Positions 1 to 6,406 of a stretch of DNA of 9,401 bases are shown here, in pieces. A program made the position numbers and the translations under genes. The stretch's first letter is position 1. Each line of letters begins with the position of its first letter. The DNA is from an uncultured Collinsella sp. (lineage in GTDB: Bacteria > Actinomycetota > Coriobacteriia > Coriobacteriales > Coriobacteriaceae): contig UQZH01000065.1 in NCBI GenBank assembly GCA_900545445.1, positions 1 through 9,401 on the forward strand, in the 5' to 3' direction. The notes beneath the pieces are model-generated. The model saw only the letters and a program-made list of their open reading frames with translations, was not told the origin of the DNA and did not search any database.

Positions 1-292
1 TCGACACACCCAGACGCACGGCACCGCCATCGCCCGCCGCGCGTCGGGCGCGGCGCAGCGCGTCCTCGGACTGCCGCATGATTGAACGCGCATCGTCCAC
101 CAGCAGAGCACCCGCCGGCGTCACCTTGACGCCCGAGTGCGAGCGCTCGAACAGCGTAATACCGAACTCCGCCTCAAAACCCGATACCTGCTTGACGAGC
201 GCCGGCGTCGACACGCGCAGCTTTGCCGCCGCACGCGAGAAGCTTCCCAGCTCCGCGGCGGCCGATATGGCCTCGAGTCGTCGATCGTACAC
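1..292 (-). CDS. LysR-type transcriptional regulator, N-terminal part (truncated by window edge)
   Basis: This is the first 97 codons of a LysR-family DNA-binding regulator, read leftward and running off position 1. The translation shows the classical LysR winged helix-turn-helix: SFSRAAAKLRVSTPALVKQV at residues 17-36, followed by the family signature E40, LG-type turn (FGITLFERS, 43-51) and TPAG at 58-61. The linker helix follows (about 62-88). The effector-binding domain lies outside the window, so the inducer cannot be guessed. I chose the GTG at 292 because GGGAG (303-299) sits 6 nt upstream. An in-frame ATG at 325 would add 11 residues (MRSRARKREID) that families of this type rarely have and lacks a visible ribosome site. 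It is divergent from the dehydrogenase operon at 526, the usual arrangement for a LysR regulator controlling its neighbour. Family is certain; the target is inferred. Confidence 0.9.
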   Translation of the reverse strand, partial: MYDRRLEAISAAAELGSFSRAAAKLRVSTPALVKQVSGFEAEFGITLFERSHSGVKVTPAGALLVDDARSIMRQSEDALRRARRAAGDGGAVRLGVS

Positions 293-390
293 GTCAATCT
301 CCCGTTTTCGCGCCCGTGACCGCATGGGGCCACAGGGGGCTGTTTTCGCAGGTCACGCGCTCAATTGAGAATAAACTGCATCGCACAGTG

Positions 391-405
391 TAAACCTACG
401 GTTAA
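391..405. promoter_or_regulatory. Interrupted dyad, candidate LysR operator
   Basis: The sequence TAAACC-TAC-GGTTAA is a dyad (5 of 6 positions paired per arm) in the divergent regulator/operon intergenic region. It lies about 23 nt upstream of the candidate -35 box of the dehydrogenase operon. A wider inverted pair, AGAATA (368-373) and TATTCT (409-414), encloses it. LysR proteins bind interrupted dyads upstream of the activated promoter, so the position fits. It is not an exact T-N11-A match, and other short dyads exist nearby (ACTG-N7-CAGT at 375-389, CCACGTGG at 469-476). Function is inferred only. Confidence 0.3.
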
Positions 406-427
406 CGCTATTCTAACAAATATGCAA

Positions 428-456
428 TTCACCTGCGCAAATGCAAAGCATACGAT
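428..456 (+). promoter_or_regulatory. Candidate sigma-70-type promoter of the dehydrogenase operon
   Basis: TTCACC (428-433) and TACGAT (451-456) each match 4 of 6 consensus bases and are separated by exactly 17 nt. Transcription would start near 463 and leave a leader of roughly 60 nt before the ATG at 526. Two copies of ATGCAA (422-427 and 441-446) lie 19 nt apart, about two helical turns, one just upstream of the -35 box and one in the spacer. A weak promoter would suit an activator-dependent operon. This is pattern matching only. Confidence 0.35.
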
Positions 457-525
457 AACCAGCGAAAACCACGTGGGTCGATTAATGGGAGCGGCCCACC
501 GGGAGGCACAAGAAGGGAAGTTCCT

Positions 526-1407
526 ATGAGCAATTGGCTTAAGCTCGAGGGCGATGTCTGCGCCGTGACTGGCGCGCTCGGCGGTATGGGCGCCGAGATC
601 TGCCGCGAGTTCGCCCGCGATGGCGCCAACGTCGTCATGCTCGACCTGGACGAGGAGAAGGTCAAGGCCGCTGCCGCCGACCTCGCTGCCGAATTTGGCA
701 TCCACGCCGAGGGCTACAAGATGAACGCCACCGACGAGGCCGAGGTTCAGGCTGCCGTCGACGCAACCATCGCCAACTTCGGCCGCGTCGACGTCCTCGT
801 CAACACCGCCGGTATCCTGCGCTTCGCCGCCATGGAGGACCTGCCGCTGAGCGACTGGGAGCAGGTGCTCAACGTCAACCTCACCGGTTACTTCATCACC
901 TCGCAGCGCTTTGGTCGCGAGATGATCAAGGCCGGCCAGGGTCGCCTGGTGCACATCTCGACCGTCGCCAGCCACTCCCCCGAGACGTTCTCGGGCGTGT
1001 ACAGCTCCACCAAGGCCGGCGTCAACATGATGTCCAAGATGCTCGCCGCCGAGTGGGGCCCCTACGGCGTCCGCTCCAACTGCGTCGAACCCTGCTTCGT
1101 TAAGACCCCGATGTCGGCCAACTTCTACGCCGACCCCGAGGTCGAAAAGAGCCGCAGCCGTCTGATCGCCACGCGCCGCATCGGCGAGGTCAGCGATATC
1201 GCCAACGCCGTCATGTTCCTGGCGTCCAAGCGCTCGGACTTTACCACCGGCGACGCCATCAAGGTCGACGGCGGCTTCTCCAACATGATGGGCGACCTCA
1301 CCGCCAAGCCCGGCGGCCGTCGCGCCTATGCCGACAACTACCTTAAGAACAAGGGTGTCGAGCTCTGGTCCGATGAGTCCGGCGTCGCCAAGCCGACCGA
1401 CCAGTAA
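526..1407 (+). CDS. Short-chain dehydrogenase/reductase (classical SDR), substrate unknown
   Basis: This is a 293-residue classical SDR, a cytosolic NAD(P)-dependent alcohol/ketone oxidoreductase. Visible motifs are the cofactor glycine motif TGALGGMG (15-22), an acidic residue D40 at the end of the second strand (usual in NAD-preferring members), NTAG (93-96), the NVN motif with catalytic Asn118, and YSSTK with Tyr159 and Lys163. The position 13 residues before the Tyr, normally the catalytic Ser, is Thr146, with Ser145 beside it. The fold normally ends soon after VDGG (about 253-256), but here some 35 further polar residues follow. The start is fixed by GAAGGGAAG just upstream. It is the first gene of a three-gene operon with an MFS carrier and a Gfo/Idh oxidoreductase, which suggests oxidation of an imported hydroxylated compound. 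The family is certain. The substrate cannot be named; sugar acids or polyols are guesses. Confidence 0.93.
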   Translation: MSNWLKLEGDVCAVTGALGGMGAEICREFARDGANVVMLDLDEEKVKAAAADLAAEFGIHAEGYKMNATDEAEVQAAVDATIANFGRVDVLVNTAGILRFAAMEDLPLSDWEQVLNVNLTGYFITSQRFGREMIKAGQGRLVHISTVASHSPETFSGVYSSTKAGVNMMSKMLAAEWGPYGVRSNCVEPCFVKTPMSANFYADPEVEKSRSRLIATRRIGEVSDIANAVMFLASKRSDFTTGDAIKVDGGFSNMMGDLTAKPGGRRAYADNYLKNKGVELWSDESGVAKPTDQ

Positions 1408-1419
1408 ACCAACCTGGCA

Positions 1420-1450
1420 GGGAGGTCCCGCGGACACGCCCGCTCCTCCC
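1420..1450 (+). repeat. Stem-loop in the SDR/MFS gap
   Basis: GGGAGG (1420-1425) pairs with CCTCCC (1445-1450), and inside it GCGG (1430-1433) pairs with CCGC (1440-1443). It fills most of the 66-nt gap between two operon genes. No T-run follows, so it is not an intrinsic terminator. It could stabilise or process the mRNA between the genes. That role is inferred. Confidence 0.4.
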
Positions 1451-1473
1451 CCGTATCGATTAGAAAGAGTCCA

Positions 1474-2730
1474 ATGGCTTCCACCAACTCCAACAAGGGT
1501 CGCGCCGTCGTGCTTTCCGCCGCGTGCGTCACCATGTTCTTCATCAGCTCCATCGCGCTGTATTCCGTCGTGAGCAAGAACCTGCTCGCCGTCTACCCCG
1601 AGTGGTCGAGCGCCCTTACCTGGGCGTTCCCGGTCTTCCAGACCATCATGGCCGTGACGGGCATCTTCGCCGGCCGCATCTCCGACAAGATCGGTCCGCG
1701 CAACGTCGTGATCGCTGCCGCCGTGTGCTACGGTCTGGGCTGGTTCATGTCCGGTACCGTCACCGAGCCGTGGCAGTTCTACCTGTGGTTCTCGCTCGTC
1801 GCCGCCATCGGCAACGGTCTGGGCTACAACCCGGCGCTCACCACCGGCCAAAAGTGGTTCATTGACAAGAAGGGCCTCGCCTCCGGCATCACCCTGGCCG
1901 CTTCGACCGCCGGCCCCGCCGTGCTGTCCCCGGTGCTCGCCTCGCTGCTCATCCCGAGCCTGGGCATCTTTGGCGCCCTCAAGGCGCTCGGCGTCATCTT
2001 CTTTGTGACGATCGCCGCCTCCGCCCTGTTCCTGAAGGCCCCCGAGGCCGGCTGGCTGCCCGAGGGCTTCGAGGCCCCCAAGGGCGGCGCGCATGCCGGC
2101 ACCTTCGGCGACCTCACCCCAGGCGAGATGGTCAAGACCCCGCGCTTCTGGGTCCTCATCGTCACCTTCGCCTTTGCCGCCACCGCGGGCACCCTGCTCG
2201 TGGGCAAGGTTGCCTCCATCGCCGCCGTCCAGCTTTTTGCCGACCCCACGAGCGCCGCGGCCGTCGCCCTCGGCGGGGTAGTGGTCTCCGTCAACACCTG
2301 CGCCAACCTGGTTGGTCGTCTGTCCTTTGGCCAGATCATCGACAAGCTCGGCGCCTATAAGTCGCTGCTCATCAGCCTTGTCGTCACCATCGTCGCACTC
2401 GTCATCATGTCGATGAGCTTTACGCAGAGTATGTTCTTTGTGGCGCTCGCCCTGCTCGGCTTTAGCTTTGGCGCCCTGCTCGTCATCTACCCGCCGCTCA
2501 CCGGTGGCGCCTTCGGCACCAGCAACATCGGCGTCAACTACGGCATCATGTTTTTGGGCTATGCCGCTTCCACCTGGATCAGCCAGCCCATCACCGCCGT
2601 GCTGTATCACGCCGAGGCTGGCAGCGCCGCCTACCAGCAGTCCTTCTACGGCGCCATTGTGATCGCCGCCATCGCCGTCGTGCTCACCGTCTACATGATG
2701 GTCTCCGACAGCAAGAAGAAGTCCGCCTAG
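1474..2730 (+). CDS. MFS transporter, OFA (oxalate/formate antiporter-like) family
   Basis: This is a 418-residue inner-membrane carrier of the major facilitator superfamily. About twelve hydrophobic segments are visible, split by a central hydrophilic loop near residues 190-225. The cytoplasmic motif between helices 2 and 3 is GRISDKIGPR (67-76), and its second-half counterpart is GRLSFGQIIDKLGAYKS (281-297). The TPRFW element (222-226) opening the second half is typical of the OFA family, which includes the oxalate/formate antiporter and many uncharacterised organic-anion carriers. Length is normal and the protein ends in a lysine-rich tail. The start is ATG at 1474 with only a weak ribosome site (AAAGAG), so translation may depend partly on the gene upstream. 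It sits between two dehydrogenase genes and presumably imports or exchanges their substrate. Family is well supported. Calling it an oxalate transporter would go beyond the sequence, because no oxalate-degrading enzyme is nearby. Confidence 0.88.
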   Translation: MASTNSNKGRAVVLSAACVTMFFISSIALYSVVSKNLLAVYPEWSSALTWAFPVFQTIMAVTGIFAGRISDKIGPRNVVIAAAVCYGLGWFMSGTVTEPWQFYLWFSLVAAIGNGLGYNPALTTGQKWFIDKKGLASGITLAASTAGPAVLSPVLASLLIPSLGIFGALKALGVIFFVTIAASALFLKAPEAGWLPEGFEAPKGGAHAGTFGDLTPGEMVKTPRFWVLIVTFAFAATAGTLLVGKVASIAAVQLFADPTSAAAVALGGVVVSVNTCANLVGRLSFGQIIDKLGAYKSLLISLVVTIVALVIMSMSFTQSMFFVALALLGFSFGALLVIYPPLTGGAFGTSNIGVNYGIMFLGYAASTWISQPITAVLYHAEAGSAAYQQSFYGAIVIAAIAVVLTVYMMVSDSKKKSA

Positions 2731-2738
2731 TTTTACCG

Positions 2739-2769
2739 ATGCGACAAAGGGACAGCCCCTTTGTCGCAT
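2739..2769. repeat. Perfect 13-bp palindrome (REP-like) in the MFS/oxidoreductase gap
   Basis: ATGCGACAAAGGG (2739-2751) and its exact complement CCCTTTGTCGCAT (2757-2769) enclose a 5-nt loop. It begins 9 nt after the transporter stop and ends about 20 nt before the ribosome site of the next gene. There is no T-run on either side, so it should not terminate transcription fully. The form (short, perfect, intergenic, within an operon) resembles REP-type dispersed repeats. It could adjust mRNA decay between transporter and oxidoreductase. The palindrome is certain; the role is inferred. Confidence 0.75.
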
Positions 2770-2799
2770 TCCACCGGCCACCAGTATTAAGGAGTCGAA

Positions 2800-3840
2800 A
2801 TGTCTGAGCTCAACCCCGTCCGCATTGCCGTTATCGGCGCCGGCGCCATGGGCCGCAACCACATCCGCTTTGTCACCGAGGAGCCCGAGGCCGAGCTCGT
2901 CGCCATCGCCGACGCCTTTGAGGGCGCCCGCGCCACGGCCGAGGCCGCCGGCGTGCCGTTTTACACCGATCCCGCCCAGATGATGGACGAGGTCAAGCCC
3001 GAGGCCGTCATTATCGCCACCCCCAACGACCTGCACCTGGGCGTTGCCCGCGAGGCTGTGAAGCGCAACATCGTGCCGCTGGTCGAAAAGCCGATCTCCA
3101 ACGATCTTGAGGATGCCCAGGCCTTCGCCGCCGAGGCCGAGACCGCCGGCGTGCCCGTGCTCGTGGGCCAGCACCGTCGCCACAATCCCTTCGTCAACAA
3201 AGCCAAGGAGATCATCGAGTCCGGCGAGCTGGGCAAGCTCACCGTATCGAGCTTCCACTACATGATCTATAAGAATGACGAGTATTTCGATGTCGAGTGG
3301 CGCCGCAAGAAGGGTGCCGGCCCGATCCTGGTCAACCTGGTACACGACGTCGACCTGCTCCGTTACCTGCTGGGCGAGCCCGTTGCCGTCCAGGGCATGC
3401 AGTCCAGCGCCGCCCGCGGTTTTGAGACCGAGGACTCCGCCGTGGTCAACGTCCGTTTTGCCGATGGCGCGCTTGCGAGCATGACCATCTCCGACGCCAC
3501 CGCCAGCCCCTGGAACTGGGAGGCCACCGCTCGCGAGGACCCGCAGTACCGCCCCTTCGACGCTGACGCCTACTTTATCGGCGGCACTAAGGGCGCCCTT
3601 TCGCTGCCCCGCCTGCACCAGTTCTCCTACGACGGCGCCTCCAACTGGCACAAGCCGCTGCAGATGGAGATCCCGGCCGTCGACCCGGCGCTGCCGCACA
3701 AGATGCAGCTCAAGCACTTTGTGAAGGTCGTTCGCCGCGAGGTCGAGCCCGTCGTGACCCCCGCCGACAACGTTAAGACGCTCACGCTTCTCAACGCCAT
3801 CAAGGAGGCCGCCGAGACCGGCCAGCTCGTCGAGCTGTAA
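2800..3840 (+). CDS. Gfo/Idh/MocA-family oxidoreductase, substrate unknown
   Basis: This is a 346-residue NAD(P)-dependent oxidoreductase of the glucose-fructose oxidoreductase/inositol dehydrogenase family, which acts on sugars, inositols and their acids. The N-terminal Rossmann fold shows GAGAMGRNH (13-21) and ATPND near residue 70. The diagnostic EKP (96-98) supplies the conserved Lys97. The second half has the NLVHDVDLLRYLLG segment with His182, matching the family's catalytic His. Four residues before that His most members carry Asp (DxGxH); here it is Val178, with Asn179 next to it, an arrangement seen in a GP-x-L-x-N-L-x-H subgroup. AAGGAG (2789-2794) 5 nt upstream supports the ATG. 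As the last gene of the operon with the SDR and the OFA carrier, it probably acts on the same imported compound or its oxidised product. Family is certain; the reaction is not assigned. Confidence 0.92.
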   Translation: MSELNPVRIAVIGAGAMGRNHIRFVTEEPEAELVAIADAFEGARATAEAAGVPFYTDPAQMMDEVKPEAVIIATPNDLHLGVAREAVKRNIVPLVEKPISNDLEDAQAFAAEAETAGVPVLVGQHRRHNPFVNKAKEIIESGELGKLTVSSFHYMIYKNDEYFDVEWRRKKGAGPILVNLVHDVDLLRYLLGEPVAVQGMQSSAARGFETEDSAVVNVRFADGALASMTISDATASPWNWEATAREDPQYRPFDADAYFIGGTKGALSLPRLHQFSYDGASNWHKPLQMEIPAVDPALPHKMQLKHFVKVVRREVEPVVTPADNVKTLTLLNAIKEAAETGQLVEL

Positions 3841-3913
3841 CGCCTTAAGAGCGGCCGCGGCAGAAACCCCATGCCGAGCCCCTCGGTCCGCCACCAACAA
3901 GCCCCTCTTCTTT

Positions 3914-3948
3914 GCCCCGCGAGCAGCCTCCTGCCTGCGGGGCTTTTT
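3914..3948 (+). terminator. Intrinsic terminator of the SDR-MFS-Gfo/Idh operon
   Basis: GCCCCGC (3914-3920) pairs with GCGGGGC (3937-3943), and TTTTT (3944-3948) follows directly. The stem can continue inward as GCAG/CTGC (3923-3926 with 3931-3934) around a CCTC loop. It lies 73 nt after the oxidoreductase stop codon and separates this operon from tex. Confidence 0.85.
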
Positions 3949-4006
3949 GCTACCTTGCCGATGATTTTTCTGGAACGGGGCCTTTTGCACCTCGGCTTGA
4001 TTCGTT

Positions 4007-4168
4007 CGCCACGAAATGGCCCTATCTACTACGTTTAAGCGATTACCCTCAACCATGCCGAATTCCGTAAAATCAAAACCGCAGGTAGACGGGTTGCGTT
4101 TTTTCGGAAAAACCAGGTATGGTCGACCCATGCGGTTCAAACGTAGTAGATAGGCCGTTTTCGTGGCG
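4007..4168. repeat. 162-bp nested imperfect palindrome upstream of tex
   Basis: The outer 30-nt arms (4007-4036 and 4139-4168) match at 27 of 30 positions, including 16 bp of perfect pairing (4021-4036 with 4139-4154). Inward, ACCATGCC (4052-4059) pairs with GGTATGGT (4116-4123), allowing one G-U pair. TTCCGTAAAA (4063-4072) then pairs with the TTTT-TCGGAA stretch (4100-4109) with one mismatch, and AACC (4077-4080) pairs with GGTT (4092-4095). Nearly the whole segment can therefore fold into one long hairpin. No coding frame is conserved across it, and I see no clear target-site duplication. It resembles a dispersed palindromic repeat or MITE-like element. Confidence 0.75.
4094..4123 (+). promoter_or_regulatory. 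Possible tex promoter inside the palindrome
   Basis: TTGCGT (4094-4099) and TATGGT (4118-4123) are 18 nt apart and match 3 and 4 of 6 consensus bases. Transcription would begin near 4130, giving a leader of about 120 nt that includes the right arm of the palindrome and the hairpin at 4171-4193. The preceding operon has its own terminator, so tex needs a promoter between 3949 and 4249. This is the best candidate I found, but it is weak. Confidence 0.3.
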
Positions 4169-4170
4169 CG

Positions 4171-4193
4171 GCCCCAAAACAGTCTTTTGGGGC
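4171..4193. repeat. Perfect 9-bp hairpin in the tex leader
   Basis: GCCCCAAAA (4171-4179) and TTTTGGGGC (4185-4193) are exact complements around the 5-nt loop CAGTC. It lies 57-79 nt before the tex start codon. The following bases (GGGTGGTATCC) contain no T-run, so it is not an intrinsic terminator. It could be an RNA structure in the leader or an operator. The hairpin is certain; its role is unknown. Confidence 0.6.
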
Positions 4194-4249
4194 GGGTGGT
4201 ATCCTTGGTAGCCCTGTGCTGCAAACGCACCTTAAACGCAAGGAGTCCC

Positions 4250-6397
4250 ATGGATCTTATCGCCCAGCTCGCCCGCGAGCTCAACCTTAAGGCCGCCAAC
4301 GTCGAGGCAGCCGTCAAGCTCATCGACGAGGGCAACACCATCCCCTTTATCTCGCGCTACCGCAAGGAAGCAACGGGCGGCATGGACGACGTTGCCCTGC
4401 GCGCACTCGACGAGCGCCTGTCTTACCTGCGCAATCTTGAGCAGCGCAAGGAGGACGTCATCCTGCTCATCGACGCCCAGGGCAAACTCACGCCCGAGCT
4501 CGAGCAGCAGATTCGCGAGGCCACGCAGCTCCAGCGTGTCGAGGACCTCTACAAGCCCTACCGAAAAAAGCGCATGACCCGCGCGCAGAAGGCCCGCGAA
4601 GCCGGCCTGGAGCCGCTTGCTAACATGATCATCATGCAGGCATCCGCCAAGGGCAGCGCGCTCGACGCCGCCGCGGCATACGTCAACGAGGAAGCCGGCT
4701 TCGACACGCCCGAGAAGGCGCTTGCCGGCGCAGCGGACATCGTGGCTGAGACGGTAGTCGATGACCCCGAGAACGTCGCCGACCTGCGCGCCTTTACGCA
4801 AAACACCGCCGATATCGTCGTCGAGGCCACCGATCCCACCGAGAAGACTCCCTACGAGCCGTACTACAGCTATGACGAGCCACTGCGCCGTATACCCAAC
4901 CACCGCGTGCTGGCTATCGACCGCGGTGAACGCGAGGGCAAGCTCCGCGTGCGCGTAAACGTCGACGGCGCTGCCGCCACGGCACGCCTCGGCAGCCGTT
5001 GGCCCCGCCGTCAGGGCGTGTTTGCTCCCATCTTCGATGCCGCCATCGCCGACGGCTACAAGCGCCTCATGGCCCCCTCGCTGGAGCGCGAGGCCCGCGC
5101 CAAACTCACCGTTCGCGCCCAGACCGAAGCCATCAACGTCTTTGCCAAGAATCTCGAGGGCCTGCTCTCGGCACGCCCCGTGCGCGGCGCCCGCGTGCTC
5201 GCGCTCGATCCGGGCTACCGCACCGGCTGCAAGGTCGCCGTCATGGACGAAACCGGCAAGCTGCTCGACCACGGCGTGGTCTATCCCACCAAGCCGCGCC
5301 ACGACGTCGCCGGCACCAAGCGCGAGCTCGCCCGCCTCGTCAAGAAGGACGGCGTCAACACCATCGTCATCGGCAACGGCACCGCTAGCCGCGAGACCGA
5401 GGAAGTCGTCTCGGAGTTCATCGCCGAGCAGGCGCCTGGGCTGCGATACACCATCGTCAACGAGGCCGGCGCGTCGGTGTACTCCGCCTCCGAGCTCGCC
5501 AGTCAGGAATACCCCGACCTGGACGTCACCGTGCGTGGCGCCATGAGCCTGGGCCGCCGCCTGCAAGACCCGCTGGCAGAGCTCGTCAAGATTCCGCCCC
5601 AGTCCATCGGCGTTGGTCAGTACCAGCACGACCTTGACCAGGCCGAGCTTTCGCGTACCCTGGGCCACGTGGTGGAGGACGTCGTCAACCGCGTGGGCGT
5701 CGACGTAAACACCGCGAGCGCGAGCCTGTTGGGCTACGTGTCGGGCATTACGCCGAGCGTGGCCAAAAACATCGTGGCCTACCGCGAGGAAAACGGCGCC
5801 TTTACTGATCGCCGCCAGCTCAAGAAGGTCCCCAAACTGGGACCCAAGGCATATCTCAACGCCGCGGGCTTCCTGCGCATCAGCGGTGGCAAGAACCCGC
5901 TCGACGCGACAAGCGTCCACCCCGAGAGCTACGAGGTGGCCACGTCCGCCCTGGAACGCGCAGGCGTTAAAGCCAGCGAGCTCAGCCGCGGCGGCGTGCC
6001 CGACATTGAGCGCCGTCTGGGCAGCATCTCGGCGCTGGCAAGCGACCTGGACTGCGGCACCCTGACGCTCATCGACATTGTCAACGAGCTCAAGAAGCCC
6101 GGTCGCGACCCGCGCGACGACGCGCCCGAGGTGGTCTTTAGCCGCTCGGCACTTTCCATCGACGACCTGGAGCCCGGCATGGAGCTCAAGGGCACGGTGC
6201 GCAAAGTCGTCGACTTTGGTGCCTTCGTCGACGTGGGCGTGCACCAGGACGGCCTCGTGCACATCTCCAAACTGGCCAACCGCTTCGTCAAGCACCCGAG
6301 TGATGTCGTGCGCGTCGGCGACACGGTAAAGGTGTGGGTCGAGAAGGTCGATCGCGACCGCAAAAAGATCTCCCTCACCATGGTGCAGGGGAAGTAA
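4250..6397 (+). CDS. tex: Tex-family RNA-binding transcription accessory protein
   Basis: This is a 715-residue Tex protein, a cytosolic nucleic-acid-binding factor that associates with RNA polymerase and transcripts. The expected domain order is complete. The helical Tex N-terminal region comes first, with TIPFISRYRKEATGG (30-44) and DLYKPYRKKR (99-108). The YqgF/RNase H-like domain begins at about 315 with ALDPGYRTG (Asp320). A helix-hairpin-helix region lies at about 487-560 (VNTASASLL, LGPKAYLNAAGFLRI). A C-terminal S1 RNA-binding domain covers about 640-711 (GTVRKVVDFGAFVDVG, DGLVHISKL). The start is the ATG at 4250, with AAGGAG at 4240-4245 and the family-typical MDLIAQLARELNL. The frame is open back to 4163, but those extra 29 residues lack family similarity and cross the leader hairpin. 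It is monocistronic, convergent with the transaldolase gene, and flanked on both sides by long palindromes. Identification is very secure. Confidence 0.97.
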   Translation: MDLIAQLARELNLKAANVEAAVKLIDEGNTIPFISRYRKEATGGMDDVALRALDERLSYLRNLEQRKEDVILLIDAQGKLTPELEQQIREATQLQRVEDLYKPYRKKRMTRAQKAREAGLEPLANMIIMQASAKGSALDAAAAYVNEEAGFDTPEKALAGAADIVAETVVDDPENVADLRAFTQNTADIVVEATDPTEKTPYEPYYSYDEPLRRIPNHRVLAIDRGEREGKLRVRVNVDGAAATARLGSRWPRRQGVFAPIFDAAIADGYKRLMAPSLEREARAKLTVRAQTEAINVFAKNLEGLLSARPVRGARVLALDPGYRTGCKVAVMDETGKLLDHGVVYPTKPRHDVAGTKRELARLVKKDGVNTIVIGNGTASRETEEVVSEFIAEQAPGLRYTIVNEAGASVYSASELASQEYPDLDVTVRGAMSLGRRLQDPLAELVKIPPQSIGVGQYQHDLDQAELSRTLGHVVEDVVNRVGVDVNTASASLLGYVSGITPSVAKNIVAYREENGAFTDRRQLKKVPKLGPKAYLNAAGFLRISGGKNPLDATSVHPESYEVATSALERAGVKASELSRGGVPDIERRLGSISALASDLDCGTLTLIDIVNELKKPGRDPRDDAPEVVFSRSALSIDDLEPGMELKGTVRKVVDFGAFVDVGVHQDGLVHISKLANRFVKHPSDVVRVGDTVKVWVEKVDRDRKKISLTMVQGK

Positions 6398-6406
6398 ACC
6401 GCCAAA

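Noticed and set aside
335..346. GGGGGCTGTTTT, resembling the arm of the terminator at 6534-6543
   Set aside because: There is no partner arm nearby and the shared word is short, so it is not evidence of a second copy.
4007..4193. Insertion sequence remnant or CRISPR-like array
   Set aside because: There is no transposase frame, no target duplication that I can see, and no tandem direct repeats with spacers; the symmetry is palindromic only.
361..4341. Minus-strand open frame of 1326 codons spanning the SDR, MFS, Gfo/Idh and part of tex
   Set aside because: It is antisense to three secure genes, crosses a clear terminator and a palindrome, is low-complexity (Gly/Asp/His/Val rich) and has no ribosome site. 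It arises from codon bias in high-GC sequence.
4232..6295. Minus-strand open frame of 687 codons opposite tex
   Set aside because: It mirrors the codon structure of tex, has the same biased composition and no recognisable domain.
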